Shown here one piece after another: positions 25,118 to 33,475 of a stretch of 64,000 bases of DNA (positions are counted from its first letter, which is position 1; every line of letters begins with the position of its first letter). The translations under genes were made by a program, and so were the position numbers. Source of the stretch: Variovorax sp. Root411 (GTDB lineage: Bacteria; Pseudomonadota; Gammaproteobacteria; Burkholderiales; Burkholderiaceae_C). The notes beneath the pieces are model-generated. The model was not told the DNA's origin and did no database searches. It saw only the letters and a program-made list of their open reading frames with translations. Location: the NCBI RefSeq assembly GCF_001425205.1, contig NZ_LMDW01000003.1, positions 1 through 64,000 of the forward strand, in the 5' to 3' direction.

Positions 25118-25135
25118 TGAATTCAATCGAATTCA
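25118..25135. promoter_or_regulatory. Inverted repeat before the pirin gene, site 2
   Basis: TGAATTC-AATC-GAATTCA has perfect 7-bp arms and lies 22 bp before the pirin ATG. It may be the activation half-site of LysR control, or an operator for another protein. Confidence 0.55.
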
Positions 25136-25156
25136 AGAACCGCAAAGGAATGAACC

Positions 25157-25876
25157 ATGTTGGAAATTCGCAGTGCCGCCGACCGCGGAATCGCAGACTT
25201 CGGTTGGCTCAAGTCCCGCCACACCTTCTCGTTCGGCCACTACCACGACCCGAAGCAGGAAGGCTTCTCCGACCTGCTGGTGATCAACGACGACCGCGTG
25301 ACCCCCGGCCGCGGCTTCGGCACCCATCCGCACCGCGACATGGAGATCTTCTCGTACGTGCTCGACGGCGCGCTCGAGCACAAGGACTCGATGGGCACCG
25401 GCTCGGTCATCCGCCCCGGCGACGTGCAGATGATGAGTGCCGGCACCGGCGTGCGCCACAGCGAGTTCAACTCGTCGGCCACTGACGCGCTGCACTTCCT
25501 GCAGATCTGGATCGTGCCGGGCAAGAAGGGCGTGCCGCCGCGCTACCAGCAGGTGCACTTCGCGCCGGAAGAAAAGCGCGGCCGCCTGCGCCTGATCATT
25601 TCGCCCGAAGGCACCGACGGCTCGCTCGCGGTGCACCAGGACGCCCGCGTCTACGCCGGCCTGTTCGACGGCGCCGAGCAGGCCTCGCTGACGCTCGATG
25701 CCGACCGCTACGCCTATGTCCATGTGGCCCGCGGCAGCGTGGCGCTCAACGGCCAGCGCCTGAACGAGGGCGATGGTGTGCGGCTGCGCGACGTGCGCCG
25801 GCTCGACCTGGCCCAGGGCGAGGGCGCCGAGGTGCTGGTGTTCGACCTGCGCCCCAACGAACTGCCCGCGTTCTGA
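25157..25876 (+). CDS. Pirin family protein (YhaK/YhhW type)
   Basis: The 239-aa bicupin opens with MLEIRSAADRGIADFGWLKSRHTFSFGHYHDP. The metal-binding set in the N-terminal cupin is complete: H57 and H59 in FGTHPHRDME, H101 and E103 in GVRHSEFN. Pirins of this group can show quercetin dioxygenase activity or act as redox sensors. It is the first gene of a co-directional array reaching 33475 and is divergent from LysR. A clear AAAGGAATG ribosome-binding region precedes the start. Confidence 0.94.
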   Translation: MLEIRSAADRGIADFGWLKSRHTFSFGHYHDPKQEGFSDLLVINDDRVTPGRGFGTHPHRDMEIFSYVLDGALEHKDSMGTGSVIRPGDVQMMSAGTGVRHSEFNSSATDALHFLQIWIVPGKKGVPPRYQQVHFAPEEKRGRLRLIISPEGTDGSLAVHQDARVYAGLFDGAEQASLTLDADRYAYVHVARGSVALNGQRLNEGDGVRLRDVRRLDLAQGEGAEVLVFDLRPNELPAF

Positions 25877-25922
25877 GCCGCGCGACGGCAAATGTCCAAA
25901 CTGCCTCATTAATCGACAAGAC

Positions 25923-25951
25923 ACGCACCCTCGCTCCCAACGAGGATGCGT
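25923..25951. repeat. Hairpin between pirin and isochorismatase genes
   Basis: The arms ACGCA-C-CCTCG and CGAGG-A-TGCGT form an interrupted 10-bp stem with a 7-nt loop and no T-run. It may tune expression or stabilise mRNA within the array. Confidence 0.5.
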
Positions 25952-26018
25952 CCTACGGGTTAACCCCAGCCTTTTTCTCTCACCGATCTCTCGCCTATCT
26001 CATTCACGGAGTTATTTC

Positions 26019-26672
26019 ATGTCCATCAAAGCCACCCCCACCGCCGGCGCCAAGCTGCTCACCCCCAAGGACCACACGCTGGTGATGATCGACTTCCAGT
26101 CGCAGATGGCCTTCGCCACGCACTCGATCGACGCGGTCAATTTGCGCAACAACGCTGCGCTGGTGGCCAACGCGGCCGCAGGCTTCGGTGTGTCGACCAT
26201 CCTCACGACCGTGGCCGAGAAGAGCTTCTCGGGCCCGATGTTCAGCGAGATCACCGACGCGTTCCCGGGCCAGAAGATGCTTGACCGGACCTCGATGAAC
26301 ACCTGGGAAGACGCGGCCGTGATCGACCGCGTCAACGAGATCGGCAAGAAGCGCATCGTGCTGTCGGGCCTGTGGACCGGCGTGTGCATCGTCGGCCCGG
26401 CGCTGTCGGCGCTGGACCAGGGCTTCGAGGTGTACGTGATCGCCGACGCCTGCGGCGACGTGTCCACCGAGGCGCACAACCGCGCGATGGACCGCATGGT
26501 GCAAGCCGGCGCGCAGCCCATGACCTCGCTGCAATACCTGCTCGAGCTGCAACGCGACTGGGCCCGCACCGACACATACGAAATGACCACCGGCATCGCC
26601 AGGAAGTTCGGCGGCGCCTACGGCCTGGGCGTGACGTACGCCAAGACCATGTTCGGCGCGCACGAAGGCTGA
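26019..26672 (+). CDS. Isochorismatase-family cysteine hydrolase (YcaC-like)
   Basis: The 217-aa protein has the family triad: Asp in TLVMIDFQSQM, Lys in TTVAEKSFSGP, and nucleophilic Cys in LSGLWTGVCIVGPALSAL. The order and the RTSMNTWEDAAV segment match YcaC-type hydrolases, whose natural substrate is unknown. The fold performs amide or ester hydrolysis. It is the second gene of the pirin array, 142 bp after pirin, and is followed at 20 bp by the XapX gene. ATG 26019 has a GGAGTTATTTC signal. Confidence 0.93.
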   Translation: MSIKATPTAGAKLLTPKDHTLVMIDFQSQMAFATHSIDAVNLRNNAALVANAAAGFGVSTILTTVAEKSFSGPMFSEITDAFPGQKMLDRTSMNTWEDAAVIDRVNEIGKKRIVLSGLWTGVCIVGPALSALDQGFEVYVIADACGDVSTEAHNRAMDRMVQAGAQPMTSLQYLLELQRDWARTDTYEMTTGIARKFGGAYGLGVTYAKTMFGAHEG

Positions 26673-26692
26673 ATCCCGCGGTGAGCACGAAG

Positions 26693-26986
26693 ATGAAGCC
26701 CTACGTCCTGTCGCTCGCGCTCGGCCTGCTGGTCGGCGTGATCTACGCACTGTTCCAGGTGCGCTCGCCGGCTCCGCCGGTCATCGCCCTGGTGGGGCTT
26801 CTCGGGATCCTGCTCGGCGAGCAGATCCCGCCGCTCATCAAGAGCGTGATCAAGCCCGATGCCGCGGCCACCTCATGGCTGCAGCACCAGGTCACGCCGC
26901 ATGTGTTCGGCGAGTTGCCGCAACGCACCAAGGCCGAGCCCGCTGCCACGGCCGCCGCTGTACCAACCACGCGCAAAGAGTCATGA
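26693..26986 (+). CDS. XapX domain (DUF1427) membrane protein
   Basis: The 97-aa protein has two transmembrane helices (VLSLALGLLVGVIYALF and PPVIALVGLLGILLGEQIPPLI), separated by the XapX-type motif QVRSPAPPV. The family is a common small-membrane partner of xanthosine-type or stress loci, and its function is unknown. The C-terminal tail is cytoplasmic and Ala-rich. ATG 26693 is preferred; GTG 26681 is in frame. Its TGA overlaps the next ATG (ATGA, 26983-26986), so the amidohydrolase is translationally coupled. Confidence 0.88.
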   Translation: MKPYVLSLALGLLVGVIYALFQVRSPAPPVIALVGLLGILLGEQIPPLIKSVIKPDAAATSWLQHQVTPHVFGELPQRTKAEPAATAAAVPTTRKES

Positions 26987-28980
26987 GCGATCTGTTCGAT
27001 GAGCAGCGCCGCCGCCTGTGCCTGGGCACACTCGGTGCCGCCATTGCCGGCACGGCAATGACCCCCTCCCACGCCCAAAGGAAGCCCGACATGGCCAGTT
27101 CCTCCGCCCCCGACCTGATCCTGCACAACGGCCGCTTCACCACGCTCGATCGTGCCAACCCCGAGGCCAGCGCCGTGGCCATCAAGGACGGCCGCTTCCT
27201 GCGCGTGGGTCGCGGCGAAGACGTGCTGCCGCTCGCCGGCACCGGCACCCGCGTGGTCGACCTGCAGGGCAAGCGCGTGCTGCCGGGGCTGATCGACAAC
27301 CACCTGCATATCATTCGCGGCGGGCTCAACTACAACCTCGAACTGCGCTGGGACGGCGTGCGCAGCCTGGCCGATGCCATGGGCATGCTCAAGCGCCAGG
27401 TCGCCATCACGCCGGCGCCCCAGTGGGTGCGTGTGGTGGGCGGCTTCACCGAGCACCAGTTCGCCGAAAAGCGCCTGCCGACCATCGCCGAGCTGAACGC
27501 GGTGGCGCCCGACACGCCGGTGTTCATCCTGCACCTGTACGACCGCGCGCTGCTCAACGGCGCCGCCATGCGCGCCGTGGGCTACACCAAGGACACACCC
27601 GCACCGCCCGGCGGCGAGATCGTGCGCGACAGCGCCGGCAACCCGACCGGCCTGCTGCTGGCCAAGCCCAACGCGTCCATCCTGTATGCCACGTTGGCCA
27701 AGGGCCCGAAGCTGCCGTTCGACTACCAGGTGAACTCCACGCGCCACTTCATGCGCGAGCTCAACCGCCTGGGCGTCACCGGCGCCATCGACGCAGGCGG
27801 CGGCTTCCAGAACTACCCCGAGGACTACCAGGTGATCCAGCAGCTGGCCGATGCCGGCCAGCTCACCATCCGCCTGGCCTACAACCTGTTCACGCAGAAG
27901 CCCAAGCAGGAAAAGCAGGACTTCCTGAACTGGACCTCGACCTCCAAATACAAGCAGGGCGACGACTACTTCCGCCACAACGGCGCGGGCGAAATGCTCG
28001 TGTTCTCGGCCGCCGACTTCGAGGACTTCCGCCAGCCGCGCCCCGACATGGCGCCCGAGATGGAAGGCGAGCTGGAAGAAGTGGTGCGCGTGCTCGCGCA
28101 GAACCGCTGGCCCTGGCGTCTGCACGCCACCTACGACGAAACCATCGACCGCGCGCTCGACGTGTTCGAGAAGGTCAACCGCGACACGCCGCTGGCTGGC
28201 CTGAACTGGTTCTTCGACCACTGCGAGACCATCTCCGAGAAGTCGATCGACCGCATCGCGGCGCTCGGCGGCGGCATTGCCGTGCAGCACCGCATGGCCT
28301 ACCAGGGCGAGTACTTCGTCGAGCGCTACGGTGCCGGCGCGGCCGAGGCCACGCCGCCCGTCAAGCGCATGCTCGAGAAGGGCGTGAACGTGTCTGCCGG
28401 CACCGACGCCACCCGCGTCGCGTCGTACAACCCATGGGTGTCGCTGTCGTGGCTCGTCACCGGCAAGACCGTGGGCGGCATGCAGCTCACGCCGCAGCGC
28501 AACTGCATCGACCGCGAGACGGCGCTGCGCATGTGGACCGAGAAGGTCACCTGGTTCTCCAACGAGGTCGGCAAGAAGGGCCGCATCGAGGCCGGCCAGC
28601 TGGCCGACCTGATGGTGCCCGACCGCGACTTCTTCGCCTGCGCCGAATCGGACATCGCCGGCACCACCGCGCTGCTCACCATGGTGGGCGGCAAGGTGGT
28701 CTACGGCGCCGGCCCGTTCGCGCCGCTGGACGAAGGCACGCCGCCGCCGGCCATGCCCGACTGGTCGCCCGCGCGCACCTTCGGCGGCTACGCGGGCTGG
28801 GGCGACAAGGAAGGGCGCCCCTTGCAGCAGACGATTCGTCGCATGGCGGCGGATTGCGCCTGCGCCAACGACTGCAACGTGCACGGCCACCAGCACGCCA
28901 CGGCCTGGAGCAGCAAGCTGCCCATTGCCGACCTGAAGAGCTTCTGGGGCGCGCTGGGCTGCGCCTGCTGGGCGGTGTGA
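26983..28980 (+). CDS. Exported YtcJ-like amidohydrolase
   Basis: The 665-aa protein belongs to amidohydrolase family 3. The N-terminus has RRRLCLGTLGAAIAGTAM, a Tat-like signal (RRxxCLG), which points to export. The metal-binding motif is GLIDNHLHIIRGG, near residue 105. Further metal-site candidates are HLYDRALLNGAAMRAVGY, WFFDHCETIS and VSAGTDATRVASYNPW. The family hydrolyses C-N bonds of amides or cyclic ureas; the substrate here is unknown. A Cys-rich end (CACANDCNVHGHQHA, then CACWAV) is unusual. Its TGA overlaps the ATG of DoxX. Confidence 0.9.
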   Translation: MSDLFDEQRRRLCLGTLGAAIAGTAMTPSHAQRKPDMASSSAPDLILHNGRFTTLDRANPEASAVAIKDGRFLRVGRGEDVLPLAGTGTRVVDLQGKRVLPGLIDNHLHIIRGGLNYNLELRWDGVRSLADAMGMLKRQVAITPAPQWVRVVGGFTEHQFAEKRLPTIAELNAVAPDTPVFILHLYDRALLNGAAMRAVGYTKDTPAPPGGEIVRDSAGNPTGLLLAKPNASILYATLAKGPKLPFDYQVNSTRHFMRELNRLGVTGAIDAGGGFQNYPEDYQVIQQLADAGQLTIRLAYNLFTQKPKQEKQDFLNWTSTSKYKQGDDYFRHNGAGEMLVFSAADFEDFRQPRPDMAPEMEGELEEVVRVLAQNRWPWRLHATYDETIDRALDVFEKVNRDTPLAGLNWFFDHCETISEKSIDRIAALGGGIAVQHRMAYQGEYFVERYGAGAAEATPPVKRMLEKGVNVSAGTDATRVASYNPWVSLSWLVTGKTVGGMQLTPQRNCIDRETALRMWTEKVTWFSNEVGKKGRIEAGQLADLMVPDRDFFACAESDIAGTTALLTMVGGKVVYGAGPFAPLDEGTPPPAMPDWSPARTFGGYAGWGDKEGRPLQQTIRRMAADCACANDCNVHGHQHATAWSSKLPIADLKSFWGALGCACWAV

Positions 28981-29387
28981 TGAAGACGATGCACTGGCAA
29001 CCTTCACCCGTGCTGCGCTGGATCGCGCTGCTGCTGCTGTGCGCGGCCTACCTGCAGGGCGGCTTCAACAAGGCGATGGACTTCGGCTCGGCCATCGCCG
29101 AGATGAACCACTTCAGCGTGTCACCCGCGGCACCGATGGCGGCCGCCGTCATCGTGCTGGAACTGGGCGCCTCGGTGCTCATCCTCACGGGCTTCTACCG
29201 CTGGCTGGGCGCCGTGGCGCTGGCAGCGTTCACGCTGTTCGCCACCTTCGTGGCGCTGCGCTTCTGGCAGATGCCGGTGGGCCAGGAGCGCTTCATGGCC
29301 GCCAACTCGTTCTTCGAACACCTTGGACTGGTCGGCGGCTTCCTGCTGGTGGCCTGGCACGACCTGCAGGGACGCAAGAATGATTGA
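28980..29387 (+). CDS. DoxX-like membrane protein
   Basis: The 135-aa protein has four predicted transmembrane helices (about residues 10-24, 48-66, 72-90 and 108-124). It carries the DoxX-type opening LLCAAYLQGGFNKAMDFG. DoxX proteins are quinone- or thiosulfate-linked membrane subunits, and several members form stress-related complexes with thiol or superoxide enzymes. The ATG overlaps the amidohydrolase stop by one base, and the stop overlaps the MFS start by 8 bp, so all three are translated as a coupled set. Confidence 0.88.
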   Translation: MKTMHWQPSPVLRWIALLLLCAAYLQGGFNKAMDFGSAIAEMNHFSVSPAAPMAAAVIVLELGASVLILTGFYRWLGAVALAAFTLFATFVALRFWQMPVGQERFMAANSFFEHLGLVGGFLLVAWHDLQGRKND

Positions 29388-30981
29388 GGCCGTCAAAACC
29401 GCGCGGCCGACCGGTGGCGCCGGCGGCAGCTTCGCGCCGCTGCGCCAGCCCGTCTTCGCGGTGCTGTGGGCCGCCACCGTGCTCGGCAACATCGGCAGCT
29501 TCATGCGCGACGTGGCGAGCTCGTGGCTGGTGACCGACCTGTCGGCCAGCCCGACGGCCGTGGCGCTGATCCAGACAGCGGCCACGCTGCCGATCTTCCT
29601 GCTGGCCATTCCGGCGGGCGTGCTGTCGGACATCCTCGACCGCCGGCGCTTCCTGGTCTTCGTGCAACTGGTGCTGGCCAGCGTGAGCGGTACGTTGCTG
29701 GTGCTGTCGCACACAGGCGCGCTCACCGTCGAGTACCTGATTGCGCTGACCTTCGTCGGCGGCATCGGCGCGGCGCTGATGGGGCCGACCTGGCAGTCGA
29801 TCGTGCCGGAGCTGGTGCCCAGATCCGACCTGAAGAGCGCGGTGGCGCTGAACTCGCTGGGCATCAACATCGCGCGTTCCATCGGCCCTGCCGCGGGTGG
29901 CCTGATCCTCGCGAGCTTCGGTGCGGCCCTGACCTACGGCGCCGACGTGCTGAGCTACGTGTTCGTCATCGCCGCGCTGATCTGGTGGAAGCGCCCGGCC
30001 GCGGTCGACAGCGGCCTGTCGGAGAACTTCCTGGGCGCCTTCCGTGCCGGCCTGCGCTACACGCGCGCCAGCAAGGAACTGCACCGCGTGCTGTTGCGCG
30101 CGGCCGTGTTCTTCCTGTTCGCGAGTTCGGTGTGGGCGCTGCTGCCGCTGGTGGCGCGCCAGATGCTGGGCGGCACCGCCGGCTTCTACGGCGTGCTGCT
30201 GGGCGCCGTCGGCGCGGGCGCCATTGCCGGTGCGCTGGTCATGCCGCGGCTGCGCCAGCGGCTCGATGCCGACGGCCTCGTGCTGCTGGCCTCGGTGATC
30301 ACCGCCGCCGTGATGGGCGCGCTCGTGTTCGCACCGCCGAAGTGGCTGGCCATCGTGCTGCTGTTGCTGCTGGGCCTGGGCTGGATCATTGCGTTGACCA
30401 CGCTCAACGGCGTGGCGCAGGCCATCCTGCCGAACTGGGTGCGCGGTCGCGGGCTGGCGGTGTACCTCACCGTGTTCAACGGCGCCATGGCGGCCGGCAG
30501 CCTCGGCTGGGGCCTGATTGCACAGGAAATCGGCGTGCCCTACACGCTGGTGACCGGCGCCATCGGCCTGGTGATCGTGGCCGTGCTGTTCCACCGTGCG
30601 CGGCTGCCCACGGGCGAGTCGGACCTGCAGGCTTCCAACCATTGGCCCGAACCGCTGGTGGCCGAGCCCATTGCGCACGACCGCGGCCCGGTGATGATCC
30701 AGGTCGAGTACCGCATCCGCAAGGAAGACCGCCCGGCCTTCCTCGACGCGATGAAGCGCCTCTCGCTGGAGCGCCGCCGCGATGGGGCCTACGCATGGGG
30801 CATCACCGAGCACACCGGCGACGGCGAGCGCGTGATGGAGTGGTTCCTCGTCGAGTCGTGGGCGGAGCACCTGCGCCAGCATCACCGCGTGTCGCACGCC
30901 GACGCGGATCTGCAGAGCGAAGCCGTGCGCTTCCACATCGGCCCGGACAAGCCCGAGGTGCATCACTTTCTTTCTCTCTGA
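29380..30981 (+). CDS. MFS_3 exporter with C-terminal ABM-like domain
   Basis: The 533-aa protein has about ten to twelve transmembrane helices in residues 25-420 (for example MRDVASSWLVTDLSASPTAVALIQTAATLPIFLL, then GVLSDILDRRR). This is the EntS-type MFS_3 family, which exports siderophores or drugs. From about residue 440 a soluble extension (MIQVEYRIRKEDRPAFLDAMKRLSLERRRDGAYAW, EWFLVESWAEHLRQHHRVS) resembles the antibiotic-biosynthesis monooxygenase (ABM) ferredoxin fold. That architecture is known in the family. It overlaps DoxX and may expel a compound handled by the neighbours. Confidence 0.9.
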   Translation: MIEAVKTARPTGGAGGSFAPLRQPVFAVLWAATVLGNIGSFMRDVASSWLVTDLSASPTAVALIQTAATLPIFLLAIPAGVLSDILDRRRFLVFVQLVLASVSGTLLVLSHTGALTVEYLIALTFVGGIGAALMGPTWQSIVPELVPRSDLKSAVALNSLGINIARSIGPAAGGLILASFGAALTYGADVLSYVFVIAALIWWKRPAAVDSGLSENFLGAFRAGLRYTRASKELHRVLLRAAVFFLFASSVWALLPLVARQMLGGTAGFYGVLLGAVGAGAIAGALVMPRLRQRLDADGLVLLASVITAAVMGALVFAPPKWLAIVLLLLLGLGWIIALTTLNGVAQAILPNWVRGRGLAVYLTVFNGAMAAGSLGWGLIAQEIGVPYTLVTGAIGLVIVAVLFHRARLPTGESDLQASNHWPEPLVAEPIAHDRGPVMIQVEYRIRKEDRPAFLDAMKRLSLERRRDGAYAWGITEHTGDGERVMEWFLVESWAEHLRQHHRVSHADADLQSEAVRFHIGPDKPEVHHFLSL

Positions 30982-31027
30982 CGACAGACGAAATTTCGCC
31001 GACAACTCAGGCGTACCAAGGAAAAAC

Positions 31028-31576
31028 ATGGCCAATTCGAAATCCACCAAGGCCGTCAAGGCCCTGGCCGGCAGCACCAAGGCGCGCCGCGTCGCATCGC
31101 TGCACACCCCGAGCGACCTGGGCGCCGACGCCACGCGCGACATTTCCGCGGCGCTCAACGTGCTGCTGGCCGACGTGTTCGCGCTGTACTTCAAGACGAA
31201 GAACTTCCACTGGCACATGTCGGGCCCGTCGTTCCGCGACTACCACCTGCTGCTGGACGAGCAGGCCGACCAGATCTTCGCCACGGTCGACCCCATTGCC
31301 GAGCGCGTGCGCAAGGTGGGCGGCACCACGCTGCGCTCCACCGGCCACGCCGCGCGCCTGCAGCGCCTGTCGGACAACGATGCCGACTTCGTGACCCCCA
31401 TCGACATGCTGGCCGAGCTGCGCGAGGACAACCAGCGCCTGGCCGGCTTCATGCGTGCCACGCACGCAGTGTGCGACGAGTACGGCGACGTGGCCACGGC
31501 CAGCGTGCTGGAGAACTGGATCGACGAGGCCGAGCAGCGCACGTGGTTCCTGTTCGAGTCGGTGCGCCAAGGCTGA
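31028..31576 (+). CDS. dps: Dps-family DNA-binding ferritin
   Basis: The 182-aa protein has the Dps ferroxidase signature [29 protein letters not shown] (H near residue 57, D near 69, E near 73) and a basic N-terminal tail ([17 protein letters not shown]) that could bind DNA. Dps dodecamers oxidise Fe(II) with peroxide and protect DNA under stress. Its place in an array of redox and detoxification genes fits an oxidative-stress role. GGAAAAAC precedes ATG 31028; it is 46 bp after the MFS gene. Confidence 0.95.
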   Translation: MANSKSTKAVKALAGSTKARRVASLHTPSDLGADATRDISAALNVLLADVFALYFKTKNFHWHMSGPSFRDYHLLLDEQADQIFATVDPIAERVRKVGGTTLRSTGHAARLQRLSDNDADFVTPIDMLAELREDNQRLAGFMRATHAVCDEYGDVATASVLENWIDEAEQRTWFLFESVRQG

Positions 31577-31623
31577 GCCCTTCCGCATTCCCCTGTTTCT
31601 TCCCTCCACCCCACAGGAAAACC

Positions 31624-32445
31624 ATGACCACTCTCACCCTGCGCGACGGCACAGAGCTCTACTACAAGGACTGGGGCACGGGCCAGCCCATCCTGTTCAG
31701 CCACGGCTGGCCCCTGAGCGCCGACATGTGGGACGCGCAGATGCTGTTCTTCGCGGAGCGCGGCTACCGCGCGATCGCGTTCGACCGCCGCGGTTTCGGC
31801 CGCTCGAGCCAGCCCTGGACCGGCTACGACTACGACACCTTCGCCGACGACATCGCCGAGCTGATCGAGAAGCTCGACCTGAAGGACGTGATCCTCGCAG
31901 GCTTCTCCATGGGCGGCGGCGACGTCACGCGCTACATCGCGCGCAAGGGCAGTTCGCGCGTCGCCAAGCTCGCGCTCATCAGCGCCGTGACGCCGCTGTT
32001 CATGAAGACGGCCGACCATCCCGGGGGGCCCGACGCATCGCTGTTCGCCAGCATCCGCGCCGGCCTGGCCGCCGACCGCCCGCAGTTCCTGGACGACTTC
32101 AGCACGCTGTTCTACGGCACCAACCGTCCGGGCGCCAAGGTGTCGCAGGGCGTGTTCAAGCAGACGCTGCAGATCGCGCTGCAAGCCTCCATCAAGGCCA
32201 CCATCGACTGCGTGACCGCCTTCTCGGAAACCGACTTCCGCCCCGACATGGCGAAGATCGACGTGCCCACGCTCGTGATCCACGGCGACGACGACCAGGT
32301 CGTGCCCATCGAGGCCACCGGCAAGCTCGCGGCCGAGATGATCAAGGGCAGCCAGTTCAAGGCGTACGCCGGCGCGCCGCACGCCACCTGCAATACCCAC
32401 GCCGATCAGGTCAACGCCGATCTGCTGGCGTTCATCAAGGGCTGA
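31624..32445 (+). CDS. Alpha/beta hydrolase, non-haem chloroperoxidase type
   Basis: The 273-aa protein has the nucleophile elbow GFSMGGGD with S95, the acid in HGDDDQVVP (D222-D224) and catalytic His H253 in [10 protein letters not shown]. The start [15 protein letters not shown] and [24 protein letters not shown] are those of cofactor-free haloperoxidases, esterases that also perform perhydrolysis. The physiological reaction is probably ester hydrolysis. It sits 47 bp after dps in the same orientation, and AGGAAAACC lies before ATG 31624. Confidence 0.93.
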   Translation: MTTLTLRDGTELYYKDWGTGQPILFSHGWPLSADMWDAQMLFFAERGYRAIAFDRRGFGRSSQPWTGYDYDTFADDIAELIEKLDLKDVILAGFSMGGGDVTRYIARKGSSRVAKLALISAVTPLFMKTADHPGGPDASLFASIRAGLAADRPQFLDDFSTLFYGTNRPGAKVSQGVFKQTLQIALQASIKATIDCVTAFSETDFRPDMAKIDVPTLVIHGDDDQVVPIEATGKLAAEMIKGSQFKAYAGAPHATCNTHADQVNADLLAFIKG

Positions 32446-32529
32446 TGCTGACACCGCCCCGGCAGGGCGCGCCCATGGCGACTTGCCGGAGCGGTGCTTC
32501 GTGCGCGCCCGGGACATCAAGAATTTCTC

Positions 32530-32847
32530 ATGACCACTTCTCCTTCTTCCATCCAGGTTCGCGACAACCCCGCAAAGCACCGCTTCGAATACGCGGCTCA
32601 GGGTGAGCACGCGGTTGCCATCTATTCGCTCGAAGGCAACGTCATCACCTTCATCCACACGCTGGTGCCCGAGGCCCTGCGAGGCCAGGGGATCGCGAAG
32701 CAACTGGTGCTGGCCGGCCTGGCCTCGGCGCGCGAGCGCGGGCTGAGGGTGGTTCCGCAGTGCCCCGTGTTCAACGCCTTCATGCGCGCGCACCCCGAGA
32801 CGCACGACCTGCTGGCCGAAGAAGGCCGTAAGCTGCTCGGCCTCTGA
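32530..32847 (+). CDS. Small GNAT N-acetyltransferase (YjdJ-like)
   Basis: The 105-aa protein is a mini-GNAT with the acetyl-CoA loop EALRGQGIAKQLVLAGLASARERGLRVVPQCPVFNAFMRAHPE, as in the YjdJ/YidJ family (GCN5-related, about 100 aa). Its substrate is unknown. It lies 84 bp after the hydrolase. ATG 32530 is used because the open frame upstream shows no similarity. It precedes the ABM protein by 13 bp. Confidence 0.85.
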   Translation: MTTSPSSIQVRDNPAKHRFEYAAQGEHAVAIYSLEGNVITFIHTLVPEALRGQGIAKQLVLAGLASARERGLRVVPQCPVFNAFMRAHPETHDLLAEEGRKLLGL

Positions 32848-32860
32848 GAAAGACACACGC

Positions 32861-33475
32861 ATGACCGCCGACGACCGCCAACCCGGTTTGCGCACCGCTA
32901 CGCTGGACGAGATCGCCGGGCGTGCGCTGCCCGGGGCCGAGACCGTCACCGCCGTGATCCAGCAGACGGTGAAGCGCGAGCGCGTGGCCGACTATGAGCA
33001 ATGGCTGAAGAAGGTGGTGCCCATCGCCTCGCGCTTTCCCGGGCACCGCGGCGTCAACGTGATTCACCCGGCGGCGGGGAGCCTGCAGTACACCATCACC
33101 ATCCGCTTCGATTCGCTCGCGCATGCGCAGGACTGGTTTGCCTCCGGGGCGCGCCGCCAGCTGGTGGAAGAGGTGGCGCCGTTCCTCGACGCCGACGAGA
33201 AGGTGGAAACGCGCAGCGGGCTCGAGTTCTGGTTCCACCCGCCCGCAGGGCAGCCGCCGGCCAAGCGCTACAAGCAGTTCCTGTTGACGCTGTCGGTGAT
33301 CTATCCGCTGACCATGCTGGTGCCGGCGGCGCTGCACCGGTTGCTGGCGCCCGTGCCCGTGCTGTCCAGCTACGGGGTCGAACACCTGATCGCCTCGGCC
33401 GCCATCGTCGCGCTGATGGTGTACGTCATCATGCCGAGGTACACGCGCCTGATGGCGCGCTGGCTCTACAGGTGA
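32861..33475 (+). CDS. Antibiotic-biosynthesis monooxygenase, membrane anchored
   Basis: The 204-aa protein has an N-terminal ABM domain (VTAVIQQTVKRERVADYEQWLKKVVPIASRFPGHRGVNVIHP, LEFWFHPPAG) and two C-terminal transmembrane helices (QFLLTLSVIYPLTMLVPAAL and HLIASAAIVALMVYVIMP). ABM domains bind quinone-like aromatic molecules or haem. The combination with a membrane anchor is known in several proteobacteria. It closes the co-directional array; a convergent DUF1275 gene overlaps it by 10 bp. Confidence 0.85.
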   Translation: MTADDRQPGLRTATLDEIAGRALPGAETVTAVIQQTVKRERVADYEQWLKKVVPIASRFPGHRGVNVIHPAAGSLQYTITIRFDSLAHAQDWFASGARRQLVEEVAPFLDADEKVETRSGLEFWFHPPAGQPPAKRYKQFLLTLSVIYPLTMLVPAALHRLLAPVPVLSSYGVEHLIASAAIVALMVYVIMPRYTRLMARWLYR

